Below are positions 10,882 through 22,480 of a DNA stretch of 64,000 nt, piece after piece (the first letter of the stretch is position 1; each line of letters starts with the position of its first letter). Both the position numbers and the translations under genes were made by a program. The notes under the pieces are model-generated. The model was not told the DNA's origin, ran no database searches, and was given only the letters and a program-made list of their open reading frames with translations. This DNA comes from Erythrophleum ivorense (Eukaryota > Streptophyta > Magnoliopsida > Fabales > Fabaceae), in NCBI GenBank assembly GCA_026724425.1, contig JAIUCV010000008.1:26737470-26801469 (forward strand), written 5' to 3'.

Positions 10882-12857
10882 TCCTCCCCTTCTTGAAAAG
10901 GGGTCACCCTTGACTCTTTAAAATCTGTACCAAAATAAAGAGAAAGGTCAGAAATATTGAAAGTAGCACTTACGCCATACTCACCTGGTAAATCAATCTT
11001 ATAAGCATTATCATTGATTTTCTCTAATACTCGAAAAGGTCCATCTCCTTGAGGCATAAGCTTGGACTTTTTTATGTTTAGAAATCTCTCTTTTCTAAGG
11101 TGCAACCAAACTAAGTCTCCTAGTTCAAATACTATCTTCTTTCATCCCTTGTTAGCATGATTTATATATTGTTGAGTCATCCTCTCAATGTTTTGCTTAG
11201 CCCTTTCATGGATTTGCCTAACAAACTCAGCACGCTTTTTTCCATCCATATTGACTCTTTCTTGCAAAGGCAAAGGAGTTAAGTTAATGGGTGTAAGAGG
11301 ATTAAAACCATATACCATCTCAAAGAGCGAATATTTAGTAATAGAATGAATGGCTCTGTTGTAAGCAAATTCGACATGCAGTAGACACTCCTCCCAATTC
11401 TTCAAGTTCTTCTTAACAATTGTCTGTAACAAAGAAGAAAGTGTCCTATTCACAACTTCAGTTTGCCCATCAGTTTGTGGGTGGCAGGTAGTAGAAAATA
11501 GCAATTTAGTTCCTATCTTGCTCTATAAAGTCTTTTAAAAATAACTTAGGAACTTAGCATCTCGATCCGATACTATAGTTCTTGGCATTTCATGAAGCTA
11601 TACAACTTCTTGAAAGAATAAATTGGCAATGTTAGAAGCATCATCAACCTTATGACATGCAATGAAGTATGCAATTTTAGAAAATCTATCTACTACTACA
11701 AAAATGGAGTCCATCCCCTTTTTAGACTTAGGTAATCCTACAATAAAGTCCATAAAAATATCTTCCCAAGGTACATTAGGAATAGGGAGGGGAGTATACA
11801 ATCCATGGGGATTTATTTTAAATTTAGCTTTATGACACACAATACATCTGCCTACAAGTTTTTCAACATCCCTACGCATCCTAGGCCAATAAAAATGTTC
11901 ATTTAAGGTTTCAAATGTTTTAGCAATGCCAAAATGTCCCATTAAACCACTTGAATGTGCTTCCTTCACCAATAACATACACATAGAACAATTAGGAATG
12001 CAAAGCTTATTAACACGAAAAAAGAATCCATCATGCAAGTAAAATTTGTCCCAATCAAGTCTAGGCTTGCAATGGCTAAAAGCTTCACCTAAGTCAATGT
12101 CATTAGTATATAATTCTTTGATGAACTTAAAACCAAGAATTTTAGAGTCTAACATGGAAAGAACATACCTACGTGAAAGTGCATCTGCAGCAATATTCTC
12201 CTTACCTTTCTTGTGCTTAATGACATATGGGAAAGATTCAATGAATTCAACCCACTTGGCATGTCTTTGATTCAATTTGTTTTGGCTCTTAATATGTTTG
12301 AGAGCCTCATAATCATAATGTATGACAAATTCCTTAAGACATAAATAATGATGCCAAGTTTCCAACACTCTAACTAAGGCATATAGCTCCTTATCATATC
12401 TAGGATAGTTAAGAGTAGGACCACTTAGCTTTTCACTAAAATATGCAATGGGCTTACCTTCTTGCATAAGTACACCTCCTATGCCAATTCCACTTGCATC
12501 ACATTCTACCTCAAAAATCTGACTAAAGTCTGGAAGTGCAAATAAAGGTGCTTGGGTGAGCTTCTCCTTGAGAGTTTGGAAGGCTTTCTCTTGAGCTTCT
12601 CCCCATTTGAATGGAGCATTTTTCTTCGTCAACTAGTTCAATGGGACTGCTAATGTGCTAAAGTCCTTCATAAACCTTCTATAAAAGCTTACAAGTCTAT
12701 GAAAGCTCTTCACATGTCCGATCGTGGTAGGGGTTGGCAAATCTCGAATAATTTTGATCTTTTCTTCATCCACCTCAAACCTCTCGGTACTCACAATAAA
12801 ACTAAGAAAAACAACTCTATTAGTGCAAAAATTACACTTCCTTAAATTGCCAAACAA
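10746..12857 (-). pseudogene. RNase H-integrase region of the CRM-like pol, with in-frame stops
   Basis: Four reading segments in one frame (12857-12633, 12632-11598, 11504-11142, 11105-10746) are separated only by stop codons. The first carries the end of RT (YRRFMKDFS). The next opens with an RNase H core (VECDASGIGIGG) and then an integrase HHCC zinc finger (GLMGHFG then CIVCHKAK) and a first catalytic Asp in IFMDFIVGLP. The second catalytic Asp (IVSDRD) lies in the stop-interrupted gap at about 11560. The catalytic Glu is in PQTDGQTEVVNRTL. The C-terminal tail has no chromodomain and ends inside the 3' LTR. Several stops sit where related proteins have Trp, Arg or Glu. It cannot make a working integrase. 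Confidence 0.85.
10882..10894 (-). promoter_or_regulatory. Polypurine tract of the CRM-like element
   Basis: The minus strand reads AAGAAGGGGAGGA immediately before the LTR start TGATATGAA. This is the expected primer site for plus-strand synthesis. The tract also lies inside the pol reading frame (codons for QEGED). Confidence 0.75.
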
Positions 12858-12898
12858 TTTTTCTTTTCTTAGGACTTATAGGACTTGTCTTAAGTGAC

Positions 12899-13555
12899 CT
12901 ACATGCTCATGCAAAGTCCTACATACACAAGAATATCATCAAAGTAAACAATCATAAACTTACCTATGAAAGCACACAAAACATGATTCATTAACCTCAT
13001 AAATGTGCTAGGTGTATTAGTGAGACCAAAAGGTATAACTAACCATTCATAAAATCCATGTTTAGTCTTAAATGTAGTTTTCCATTCATCTCCTTCTTTC
13101 ATTCTAATCTGATGGTAGCTACTTTTTAAATCAATTTTAGAGAAAATAGTTGAGTCATTTAATTCATCAAGCATATCATTTAACTTAGGGATAGGATGAC
13201 AATATCTCATTGTTATATTATTGATGGCTTTATAATCAACACACATCCTCTGTGTGTCATCCTTCTTAGGCACAAGCAGCACCGGTACTGCACACGGGCT
13301 TAGGCTCTCCCTTACATATCCTTTATCCAAAAGTTCTTGCACTTGTCTTTGAATCTCCTTAGTCTCTTTAGGGTTGGTATGGTATGCTGGGCAGTTTGGT
13401 AGAGGTGCTCCAGGTATAAAATCAATTTGATGTTCTATCACTTTAATTGGTGACAATCCGGGTGGTATTTCTTCAAAAAAGACATCTTTATATTCCTGTA
13501 ATAAAGACTTAATAACACTAGGCAAAGTAAAGGTTAAATTGTTAGTGTTTAACAT
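12899..13555 (-). pseudogene. Reverse transcriptase fragment of the CRM-like pol
   Basis: A 218-residue segment of Ty3/gypsy reverse transcriptase. It shows the N-terminal lead-in (EYKDVF-EEIPPGLSP), the VPVLLVPKKD block, FSKIDLKSSYHQIRM, the PFGLTNTPSTFMRLMN block and the catalytic YFDDILVY. After YFDDILVY it loses the normal sequence and stops; the rest of RT continues in another frame at 12857, so a frameshift lies near 12860-12900. The start codon at 13555 is just the first available Met: upstream gag and protease are missing. Confidence 0.85.
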
Positions 13556-13710
13556 AGCTTCTTTGTAGATAAATACTATGAGGTTTTGTTAAGAAAACAA
13601 AGCTTGCTTGATTTCACTCCTTCTTGCTACTAATAAAATTTTTCTCTCCTTCTCTCTCATTTTCTTTCTTGCCTTTATATTTTTCTTTCTTTTCTCTCTC
13701 TCCTCTCAAA
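13556..13710 (-). other. Short leader between 5' LTR and pol
   Basis: Only 155 bp separate the 5' LTR from the RT frame. The minus strand just after the LTR reads TTTGAGAGGAGAGAGAGAAA, with no recognisable tRNA primer-binding site. This is where about 1-1.5 kb of gag and protease would be expected. Confidence 0.6.
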
Positions 13711-14560
13711 TGATACGAAATCAAAGGGTGACCTAATCTTCACGGTGTAGGTTGATGGATAGATGATGGTTCAAGACCCGACAGAAACAAATAATCAACC
13801 AACGTTATAAGAATGTTGACATGCTACTTAGACAACGCACCTAACCAAAAACACGATGAACCAATCTACACAATGACGCACTTGGGTCGAAGCATGAATT
13901 GGGGGCTTTTATGAACTTGAATCACTAACCTAAAAATAGGTTGACAAGACAAATGTTTCACAAGAGCAAAGAAACAATAATATTCTCACAATTAGAGAAA
14001 CACTCAAAATAATTCTATTACTTCCAATCTGATTCCAAATGGAGGCAGAATACATATATTTATAGTGCAACTCAAATCTACTTGTTAGAGGAAAAGTAAG
14101 AAACTAACTACATATCCTAACTGAAAAGACCTAAAAGATAAGAATACAAAATCAAATCTTTTTTAAAATAGAAAAGGAAAGATAATTTACTTAATTAATT
14201 ATAATTTTCATCCAAATACATAAAGCTTCTAGAAATCAACATATTAAGCCTATAATATTATTATTTAGGCCCAAATGAGTCAATTTATATATGGTCCTTG
14301 GTCTCAACTCTTTAATTTGCAACATTCTAACCCAAATTAGCTTTAATAGCTCTATCTTTAGCCCAAATAATGTTGAAGACGTTTTGGTTAATACTTGAAT
14401 CAGATTTATCAAAACTCTGCTTGGTCCAAATCTCTTGAACAAGTCCACTCAATGCTTCTTTAAGTTTTTTAGCCTTCGCCCTTGTAATAAGTCCAATTAG
14501 AAGATGCAAAAGATCATTTGAAAATTTTTAATTAGCATCTTATGAACTTGGTTCATATCA
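13711..14560 (-). repeat. 5' LTR of the CRM-like element
   Basis: Direct repeat of 10032-10881, with start TGATATGAAC and end TTTCGTATCA on the minus strand. Its first 230 bp still encode a relic of the integrase tail (KAKKLKEALSGLVQEI at about 14440-14480), because that part of the pol frame lies inside the LTR. Confidence 0.85.
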
Positions 14561-15855
14561 TAATCAAAGCACCATATGTGACAATAAGTCTCTTTAGTGC
14601 TTATCAAGTCTTTATATTTACATTTTAATAAGCTTTAGGTTCCAATGTCTTTATTAAATTAATTTTGTTTTAAAAAAAAAAACTTCAAGAAAAAATTTAG
14701 AAATAATTCAAAACAAAATAGAAGAAAAGTTTTAGAAATCCAAATAAAATTCCTTTTAAAAATGTATATTCAAAAGTTTCAAAGTGAAAAAAAAAAATCA
14801 AATAAATTTTCTTTTCTAAAGATTTTATTTAAAAAATAATAAATAAAATATAGGTAGTGTATCAACCAAGAAAAAAGTTCAACTTGTTTAGCCCTTTAAA
14901 AAAAAATAATCAAAATAATAATAAGTAATATAAGAAGAGAACCCCAAAAAAAATTAAAACAAAAATCAAAGATAAAAAATCAATAAAAAGTAATAATAAG
15001 AAAAAGACTATAAAAAAAATAATCATAAAAAAGATTAAAAAATAAAAAGTTAATAGAAAATCACTAAAAATTATTAAAAAGGGAAAAATTAAAGTAAAAA
15101 ATAAATTATAAAAAAAGATTAAAAAATCATAAAATCACAATCAAAAAGAAAATCAAAAAAATAAATCAAAACAAAAAATCAAATCAAATTTTTTTACTTT
15201 TATTAATTAATTAAAGTCAAAAATCAAATATGAGAAAATAAAAAAATAAAAGCAAAATCAAAATTAAAAATTAAAAAAAATCATAAAAAAAGATCAAAAA
15301 ATCAAAAATTAGGAAAAATTAAAAATTAAAATCAATCATAAAAAATTAAAAAATTAAAAGAAAAAAAAACAAACAAAAAAGAACAAATGAACAAAAATTA
15401 AAATTAAAATTAAAGCCAAAAAAAACTGAAAAAAACAAAAACAAAACACAAACTAACAAACATAATTTTTGGGCAAATTTTGTGAATTTTGATTTATTTT
15501 ATAGGATACATAGGCTCTAAGTTTTCATCATAAATCAAATCTACTTTTGTAAATAAATATTTTTTTCTTTTTTTAATGTGATTTCTTTTTTTTACTTTTG
15601 CATACAATTGTTAGGAGAATCAAAATAAAATTAAGATCATATTAATTTTACACAATTAACTTAGAATAATCATTTTTTGAAATGGGTGTTGTAGGATGCC
15701 TAACACCTTCTTCACACATGACCAACTCTCAAATCTATTTCTAATTTATAAATCATTTTTCTTATAAAAAGGTTTTTTTTAAGTTTTATCTTTTAAAAAT
15801 TTAAAATTTTGGTAACAATTCTACTACTTAATTCAATTTTTGTGATCAAAAATTG
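14561..15855 (+). mobile_element. Family B LTR fragment, 3' part, plus orientation
   Basis: An A-rich tract (14640-15450) is followed by the family's conserved 3' block: ATAGGATACATAGGCTC, an ACAATTAACTTAGAATAA segment and GGATGCCTAACACCTTCTTC. The same block occurs at 20640-20870 and, reversed, at 29830-30130. It stops about 40 bp short of the usual TGTGACA terminus, where it meets an oppositely oriented copy. No coding sequence is present. Confidence 0.6.
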
Positions 15856-16860
15856 AATTTTTGAAAACTTAAGGCCTGCGTCCTTGTGGAAGGGATTAAA
15901 ATCCACGTAATTAAATCAGAAATTGTGTCTATTAATTGATGTTTTGTTTTTGTTTTAATTTTTTTTTTGTTTTTTTTTTGTTTTTTTTTTGTTTTATTTT
16001 TGTTTTTAATTTTTGTTCCTTTTTTTATTTTTTTTTTATTTTTTCTTGTTTTGTTTTTATTTTAATTTCTTTTATTTTTTTATGATTGATTTTCATTTTT
16101 TCCTAATTTTTGATTTTTTTATCTTTTTTATATGATTTTTTATTTTGATTTCTTTTTTTTTCTCATATTTCATTTTTGACTTTAATTAATTTTTTTAAAA
16201 AAATTGATTTTGATTTTTTGTTTTGATTTATTTTTTTATGACTTTCTTTTTTATTTTGATTCTGTGATTTTTTTAATCTTTTTTATAGTTGATTTTTTAC
16301 TTTAACTTTTCTCCTTCTTTATAATTTATAGTGATTTTTATATTTTTGACTTTTTTATCTTTGTTATGATTCATATTTTTATAGTCTTTTTTTTTATTAT
16401 TACTTTTTATTGATTTTTTATCTTGATTTTTGTTTTAGTTTGTTCTTTTTATTTCATTATTATATTACTTATTATTTTTTAAATATTTTTTTAATAGGAC
16501 TAAACAAGCTAAACTTTTTTTTTGTTGAGTCCTATTAAAAAAATATTTAAAAAATAATAAGTAATATTTTTTTAAGAAAGTATTTAGGAAAGGAAATTTA
16601 TTTGTTGAAACACTAACTATATCTTATTTATTATTTGTTTAAGAAAGTATTTAGGAAAGGAAATTTATTTCTTTTTTTTTCATTTTGAAACTTTTGAATA
16701 TTCATTTTTTGAAGGAATTTTATTTGATTTTTCAAAAACATTTCTTCTATTTTGTTTTGAATTATTTCTAAATTTTTCCTTGAAGTTTATTTTGAAAGCA
16801 AAATTAATTTGATAAAGACCTTGGGACCCAAAGCTTATTAAAACGTAAATGTAAAAACCA
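14612..16860. repeat. Long imperfect inverted repeat (arms 14612-15470 and 15940-16860)
   Basis: The reverse complement of 16680-16860 matches 14612-14800. Shared blocks include TTTACATTTTAATAAGC, AAATTAATTTTG, AATAATTCAAAACAAAATAG and GTTTCAAA-TGAAAAAAAAA. The arms then continue as A-rich and T-rich low-complexity sequence around a ~470-bp centre. The structure results from two family B LTRs joined tail to tail. Confidence 0.7.
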
Positions 16861-19612
16861 AATAATTATTAAAGCGTATTATTTTTCATTTTTGGCTTTT
16901 AATTTTTTTATTTTTTATGATTTTTTGTTTCATTTTTTGATTTAGATTTTTTATTTAATTGATTATTTTTAACCTTAATTCTGAACTTTGAACATTTTTA
17001 TTCTTTACATAATTTTAAAAGGGACACATTTGATTTTTTGAAAAAAAAAATTTCGCTTTTGAAATTTTTCTTTCCTTTTCTCCTTTTCTTTTTTTTTTTT
17101 AAGAAATACATTTATCTCTCTTTTTTTATTAAAACCAAAATTTATATGATTATGCGACTCCATAGACACTCGCAGAGACTTATTGTTAGCCGCGGCTAAG
17201 TGACAACGTAGGTGTTTGAGGAGACTAGGAATTTCACACGACAATCCTACAAATATAGATGTAATAAAACATACAAACATGCAATATTTTTGTGATTGTG
17301 TCTACTTTGTGTTCAAATGACACATTTATTCTAATATTTACAAGTGAAAATAAAATGCAAACCCAATAATAATTGTTTCTCAGGTCTTTTCAATTGATCC
17401 TGTCAGGCTGCCATCCTCTTTTGAGCAAATCCCTAGTTGCAATTCTAGCGTGATCCCAAGGTGCTTTCCACCATGTCAATAAGCCAAAAAATAAAATGCA
17501 TCAGTTTCTAATCAAACTATGATAAGCAAATTAATTTCCTGGCTTTTAAATAAACATATATCCATCTTTATAATTAATTTACTTAAGACCCAATAAATCA
17601 ATACACAGATAGGATACATAATATCTATCCATCTCAAGAAAATGATGTCATGGGAGAACTAAATAAACGGATGAAAGAATCAAAGAGCAGACTTTAAGAG
17701 AAAACAAAATGCAACTAATTTAAACACTAGCCGTCATTACAAATGCTAGACCAACAAACAATAACTCCATCAGAACAGTTGAAACTTCCTCATCCCATTC
17801 ATCAATCTACAACAAACACTGAAAACTTAAAACTAGAAGCCGCGAGTTTCAACCACTTATCTAATGTAAGGAATAACTTTAAAGGATTAGAAATAAAATG
17901 CCTTAATCCCAAAATCCCTCTCCACAACATATCAAACCAGACATAAGCATACCAGACATTTAGAATTTTGCTTCAAAAATTCAGAGAACAAGAACCATAG
18001 CCTCACCAAGATTTCTCTTCAGTTTTATATAGAGATGTGAAAGACAATAAGAAGCATGATTATAATTTACCCAGCATGTTAACAGATCCGTATTACAGCA
18101 AAAATAGCAATGACATATTATGCTAAAATAGGGCAAGGGGTCTGCAAATTCATCTACATTTATTGGTATAAATCTAAACTCATTGGAGAAGTTTGGCTTG
18201 TTCAGAGTCTGAACATAAGCAACATTCTGAACACAACACTCCATTCATATGACAAATTCAAGGATAAGTAATAAAAGAAAACGTAACCAAAATTTCCCCA
18301 AATTCCATCACTCGGCACTACCATACATCAATTTCATGAATCAGCATATAAAACATCAGCCCCCAAGATTCAACGCTACTTGAAAATATCAGACCCAAAA
18401 CTTCAGCGTCAAGCTCATATCCAATCTATAGTTTCATGTTTTTATAACTGAAAAAGATGAGAGATAGGAAAACGATACCTATCGGAAAAACCGTAACCAC
18501 ACTGAAAATGGCCCTTCTTATTTTCTTCCTCCACTCTCGTGCTTGATCTCCTCCTCAATCTCTCTCATCTCCCGTTCATCTCTCTCGTTTCTCCCTCATT
18601 TCTCAGTCTCTGTCTCTCGCATAGCTCCCTCTCACTCTAGGTTTCCTCTCCGTTCTCTCCTCTTCTTCGTGCCTCTCTCGTACTCTTGGTCCCCCCTCTC
18701 ACTCTCAGTTTTCCTCTTCGGCCTCTCGTTCTTTCTCGGCTTCTCTCGTCTCTATTCTAATTTTTTCTCCTTAGCTCTTCATTCTCCTCCTCTTGCTTGA
18801 GTGAGCGTATCCAGTTTTATGGATGGTGGCTACTTAACGGAAATCGTTAGATCTGATTCTCTTGTTCCTCTTCCCTCTGTGCGTGCGTGGGTGTGGTGCT
18901 TTTGCGCGTGCCCTGCTCGTAAGCGTCCCTAGTGTTTTGTGCGTCCGTGTGTGTTGCTTTTTATCCGTCCATTTTGCAGCTTTTTTTTTTTTCAGTTATT
19001 ATTATTTTTTAAGGGTTTTATTTCTTTATATATTTATATATATTTTTATTGTTATTTCTTAAGTTTCTTGGGTATTAACTTATATGCACTAGAAATCAAT
19101 TGGACTAGAGGGACCTGAGGGCTTCTCTTTTTTTTTTTTGCATTTAATTTAATTTTTTATATTTTATTTTTCTTTATTTTTATTTTTTTTTCAAGTTCTT
19201 TTTTTATTTTTTTTGTCTAAGGCATTTATTTTATTTTTAATGTTTTGGTATTGAGCTAATGTTGTTTTGGATATAGGGTTGAAAGTTTTGGAACTAACAA
19301 TTTTTGTTGTGTTATTATTGTTTTTTTAGATCTTTTTCTTTTATTTTTTTATTTTTTGGTTTTTTTGTTCTTTTTTTATCTTTTATTTTTTAAAATTTTC
19401 TTTGATTTTCTTATTTAATTTTTTTCTATTTTTTGAGTTCTTTTTTTAATTTTGATTTTTTTGGTTATTTAGACTCTTAAAATTTAAAAAAAAAGGATTT
19501 TTTTTACGTCTTAAAATTTTTTCTTTTTTTTCTTTTTCTTTTTTTTTATATTTTAATAATTTAATTTAATTATTATTTTTGGAATATATCTAAACAAAAT
19601 ATAATGTTCACA
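15856..19612 (-). mobile_element. Family B LTR, minus orientation, truncated at its 3' end
   Basis: On the minus strand it begins TGTGAACATTATATTTTG at 19612, right after a polypurine-like tract. It then has the family order seen in the solo LTR at 29628-34483: A-rich (19000-19600), GA-rich (18500-18900), mixed sequence (17130-18480), A-rich (15950-17100) and a GGATTTTAATCCC/GACGCAGGCC block near 15870. The last ~450 bp of the LTR are missing. Short frames such as those at 18543-18800 and 17981-18244 fall in LTR low-complexity or mixed sequence and have no recognisable domain. Confidence 0.55.
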
Positions 19613-19830
19613 ATTATTACTCTTTACTTGTTTCTTAGGCAAAGAAATTAAAAATAAAATTTTTTATATTTTTGCATAAGAAACAAGTAAAAATAAAAAT
19701 ATGTATTTTGTCTAGTGATTTGGTCGCCCTTAATACAACTAAACAATAAACAAAAGGAAAAAAGCAACCAAAACAAATATATGATGTTTATAGATTGCCC
19801 ATCTTTATTTATTTCCTCAGTAAGGAGATT
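19613..19830 (-). other. 3' untranslated region of the minus-oriented family B element
   Basis: Read on the minus strand, it ends GAAACAAGTAAAGAGTAATAAT before the LTR start at 19612. That matches GAAACAAGTAAAAAGGAGAC before the LTR at 2374. The CATATATTTGTTTTGG and GGGCAATCTATAAACATC blocks also echo 2210-2290. No coding sequence is present. Confidence 0.55.
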
Positions 19831-21050
19831 GACACAAAAATCAAAACAAAAAAATCAATCAATCAACAAAATTAACTCAAAAAATTAAAAAAATAATAAT
19901 AAAATTACAAAGAAAAACTTAATAAAAAAGAATAAAAGAATAAAAGTGGGTCATTTTCTAAAAGTGTCATTTCAAAAAAAATAATAAAATATAAAAAATC
20001 ATAATAAGAAACCAAAAAAAATAAATCACAAAAAATTAAAAAAAAGAAGAAGAAAAATTAAAAAAATAAACCATGAAAAAGGAATATATATATATATATA
20101 TATAATGCTCCAAAAAAATTGAAAAAATGAAAGAATAAATAACAATCATGAAAAAAAATAAAAACAAAAACAAACATTAGTCATAAAAAGTTAAAAAATC
20201 AAATTAAAAAATAAAAATCATAAAAATTTAAAAAAAAAGAGATGTCATAAAAAAAAGAAAAAGTAAAAAAATTATAAAAACTAAAAAATTATACATTATA
20301 AAAAAACAAAAATCCAAAAATAATCAAAAATAAAAAATATCCATTCAAAAATCAAATAAAAAATATGTATAAAAATTTTTAAAAAGTCAAAAATAAAAAT
20401 GGTAAAATAAAAAATGAAAACCAAAAATAAAAAATAAAAAAATGATAAATGAAAATGAAAAGAGTGAAAAAGCAAAATAAATCCTGTCTTTAGTAAATTA
20501 AAACACAACAACCACTTTAAAAGTTGTTTTATTTATTAAAGGCAAAAGTAATTCTTACTTTCTTTATCTTTTCAAAAAAATTAAAAAAACAAAAATAAAT
20601 ACGATTTTTTGATCAAATTATGTGGACTTTGATCCATTTCATAGGGTACGTAGGTTCTAAACTTTTATCTTAGATTAAGTCTACCCTTGTAAATAAACAT
20701 TTTTTTCATCTTATTTCCTTACTTAATTATTTTTCTTTTCACTATTTGCTATATGTGATTGTTAGGATAATTAAAATATGATTAAGGCTTTATTAATTTT
20801 GTACAATTAACTTAGGATAACCGTTCTTTGGAATAAGTGTTGTGGGATGTCTAACACTTTCTTCACTCATAACTGACTCTGAATCCATTTCTAGTATGCA
20901 AACCATTTTTCTTACAAAAAGTTTTTCCAAAATTTTACCTTTTGAAAAATAAAAATTTTGGTAGTAATTCTACTATTTCATTCAATTTTTTTTTGAAAAT
21001 TAAATTTTTAAATTTTTTTGATGCCACACGGTCACATTGTGAGTGTGACA
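19831..21050 (+). mobile_element. Family B LTR, 3' fragment, plus orientation
   Basis: An A-rich tract (19830-20590) leads into TAGGGTACGTAGGTTC, CAATTAACTTAGGATAACC and GGATGTCTAACACTTTCTTC, then ends GAGTGTGACA at 21041-21050. That terminus matches GGTGTGACA at the 3' end of the solo LTR. The 5' part of the LTR is absent. Confidence 0.6.
20083..20104. repeat. (AT)n microsatellite
   Basis: Eleven AT dinucleotides within the A-rich tract of the family B LTR. Confidence 0.85.
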
Positions 21051-21355
21051 ATACTTATAACTAAATACAAATTTTCTTCTGAAACGCCATAGAAGGAAAG
21101 TAGAATATAGAGTTAGATATTATATGCATCTAGACTAAGATCTATAGGATATTAATAAATAAATTAAATTAACATATACTCTTACAAGATAAGAGAAATG
21201 CTATAGCATACAATTATATTGCATGTGATAAGTAACCATAGAAGGGAAGCAAATAAAAAAATATTTGCTTCATTGCTATGTGATTCCAAAAAAAGAATAA
21301 ATCCTTTAGTAGGTACCCTTATAACTTTAACAATATCATAAAGAGATAAGTTAAT
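21051..21355. other. Non-coding spacer
   Basis: About 300 bp between two retroelement pieces. No gene or signal was recognised. Confidence 0.5.
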
Positions 21356-22016
21356 TGTAATACCAGAACCAAATCATTCAAAAAATCCATGGAAAGAAAG
21401 GTGGAAGAGAGGAGAACAACATTGAAGGAAGATGGAGCAAGAAATTCCATGAAATTACCTAATTTATCCTTGGCTTTCTTCCTCTTTTCTCCTCCTTTTG
21501 GTGCGCCTAAGAGAGCTGAAGATTTTCTATATTTTGGGTAGAAAGGGTCGTGCTCATTAAAGAGGAGAAGAAGGGAGAAAAGTGTGGAACTCTTTAGAAC
21601 ATTCAAGAATCCATTATTTCCAATTTTGCCCCTCCGTAATGGAAATTTCATTTCGGCTTCGTTTTAGCTCCTTTTTCAAAACCGTCTTTTTCATCATAAA
21701 ATTTAGGTTCCCAATTGAATGAAATGCCTTTGGAATCACTCAAATCGGAGTTAAAACCTTTCCGAACGAATTAGTCAAAGTTTGGGTCAACCGACGTAGG
21801 AAAGAGTACATCGGAGGGGCTTTACCTGTCCCAGGGCTTCCCATAATTTTTGGGGCCTTTGAGAACCTTGGGCAACTTAAAAATTCCATTTAAAAAGTCA
21901 TCCTAGGTGTTTTTTTAAAATTACACTTATTTATAAAAATGCCACTGGCTTTTCGACAAATTTTTCGAATCACTCCAACTCCAATTTTTGGGCAACTCAA
22001 GGCTCAAATCCTCATT
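21356..22016 (-). mobile_element. Tekay-like LTR fragment, inverted
   Basis: On the minus strand this matches the LTR at 22507-23147 closely over about 640 bp. Both strands' versions encode the same incidental peptide (FLNVLKSSTLFS), which shows how similar they are. It ends GGTATTACA at 21356, a plausible native LTR terminus, and lacks the first ~110 bp of the LTR at its other end. It lies head-on to the chromodomain tail at 22036. Confidence 0.75.
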
Positions 22017-22035
22017 TGAAATCCTTGAGAAAATT

Positions 22036-22343
22036 GGACCCGTGGCTTACTGGATAGCCCTACCTCCCAACCTAGCCCAAATCCACAACGATTTTTTTAT
22101 GTCTCCCAGCTGAAAAAGTACTTAGCAGACCCCTCATATATCATAGAATATGAGCATGTTCAATTGCAGGAATATCTTTCTTATGTAGTGAAACCAGAGA
22201 GGATTGTAAATGCCAAGCTGAAACAGCTGAGAAATAAGAGCATCCCTCTGGTGAAAGTGATCTGGAAGGGTCTGACGTATGAAGAGACAACCTGGGAGCT
22301 AGAGAATGAGATGAGACAGAAATATCCGAAACTATTTCCCTAA
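22036..22343 (+). pseudogene. Chromodomain end of a Tekay/Del-type chromovirus pol
   Basis: The fragment encodes the last ~103 residues of a chromovirus integrase: GPVAYWIALPP, then after a one-base frameshift in a T-run near 22095 the LKKYLADPS and YEHVQL blocks, and a chromodomain with IPLVKVIWKG, EETTWELENEM and a terminal PKLFP before a TAA. The conserved aromatic residues of the chromodomain (Trp in VIWKG and TTWELE) are present. In intact elements this domain directs integration to heterochromatin. Everything upstream (gag to integrase core) is lost; an inverted LTR piece abuts it instead. A polypurine tract and LTR follow in the normal order. Confidence 0.85.
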
Positions 22344-22375
22344 GGTACGTATTTAAATTTTGAGAATGAAATTTA

Positions 22376-22394
22376 TTTTAAAGGAGGTGGAAAA
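22376..22394 (+). promoter_or_regulatory. Polypurine tract of the Tekay-like element
   Basis: TTTAAAGGAGGTGGAAAA lies directly before the LTR start TGTAACGCCC and 33 bp after the pol stop, the usual layout in Tekay/Del elements. Confidence 0.75.
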
Positions 22395-22480
22395 TGTAAC
22401 GCCCGGTACGTTGTAAAAACACCAAAACGGGTCGATTTAAAAAGCAAGTCCTCTGAGATGAGTGATTCAAGGCCAAATAA
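22395..22480 (+). repeat. 86-bp inverted repeat at the LTR's left end (partner 23140-23225)
   Basis: The reverse complement of 23140-23225 aligns with this segment without gaps at roughly 86% identity. Shared runs include CTGAGATGAGTGATTCAAGG and AAAAGCAAGTC. Most mismatches are transitions. Confidence 0.85.

Larger units (their letters stand above)
10032..14560 (-). mobile_element. Gag-less CRM-like Ty3/gypsy retrotransposon
   Basis: Two 850-bp direct repeats (10032-10881 and 13711-14560) begin TGATATGAAC and end in ATCA on the minus strand and flank a 2.8-kb interior. The interior holds reverse transcriptase, RNase H and integrase in gypsy order, but there are only about 155 bp between the 5' LTR and the RT frame, so gag and protease are absent. 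The RT and integrase resemble the CRM/Reina group of plant chromoviruses. The integrase tail has no visible chromodomain and runs into the 3' LTR, as I recall for CRM elements. The LTRs differ at 10% or more of positions by eye, marking an old, defective copy. Confidence 0.85.

Noticed and set aside
10027..14565. Target duplication TAACT/TAATC around the CRM-like element
   Set aside because: Only the first three of five bases agree, too weak to claim in AT-rich DNA.
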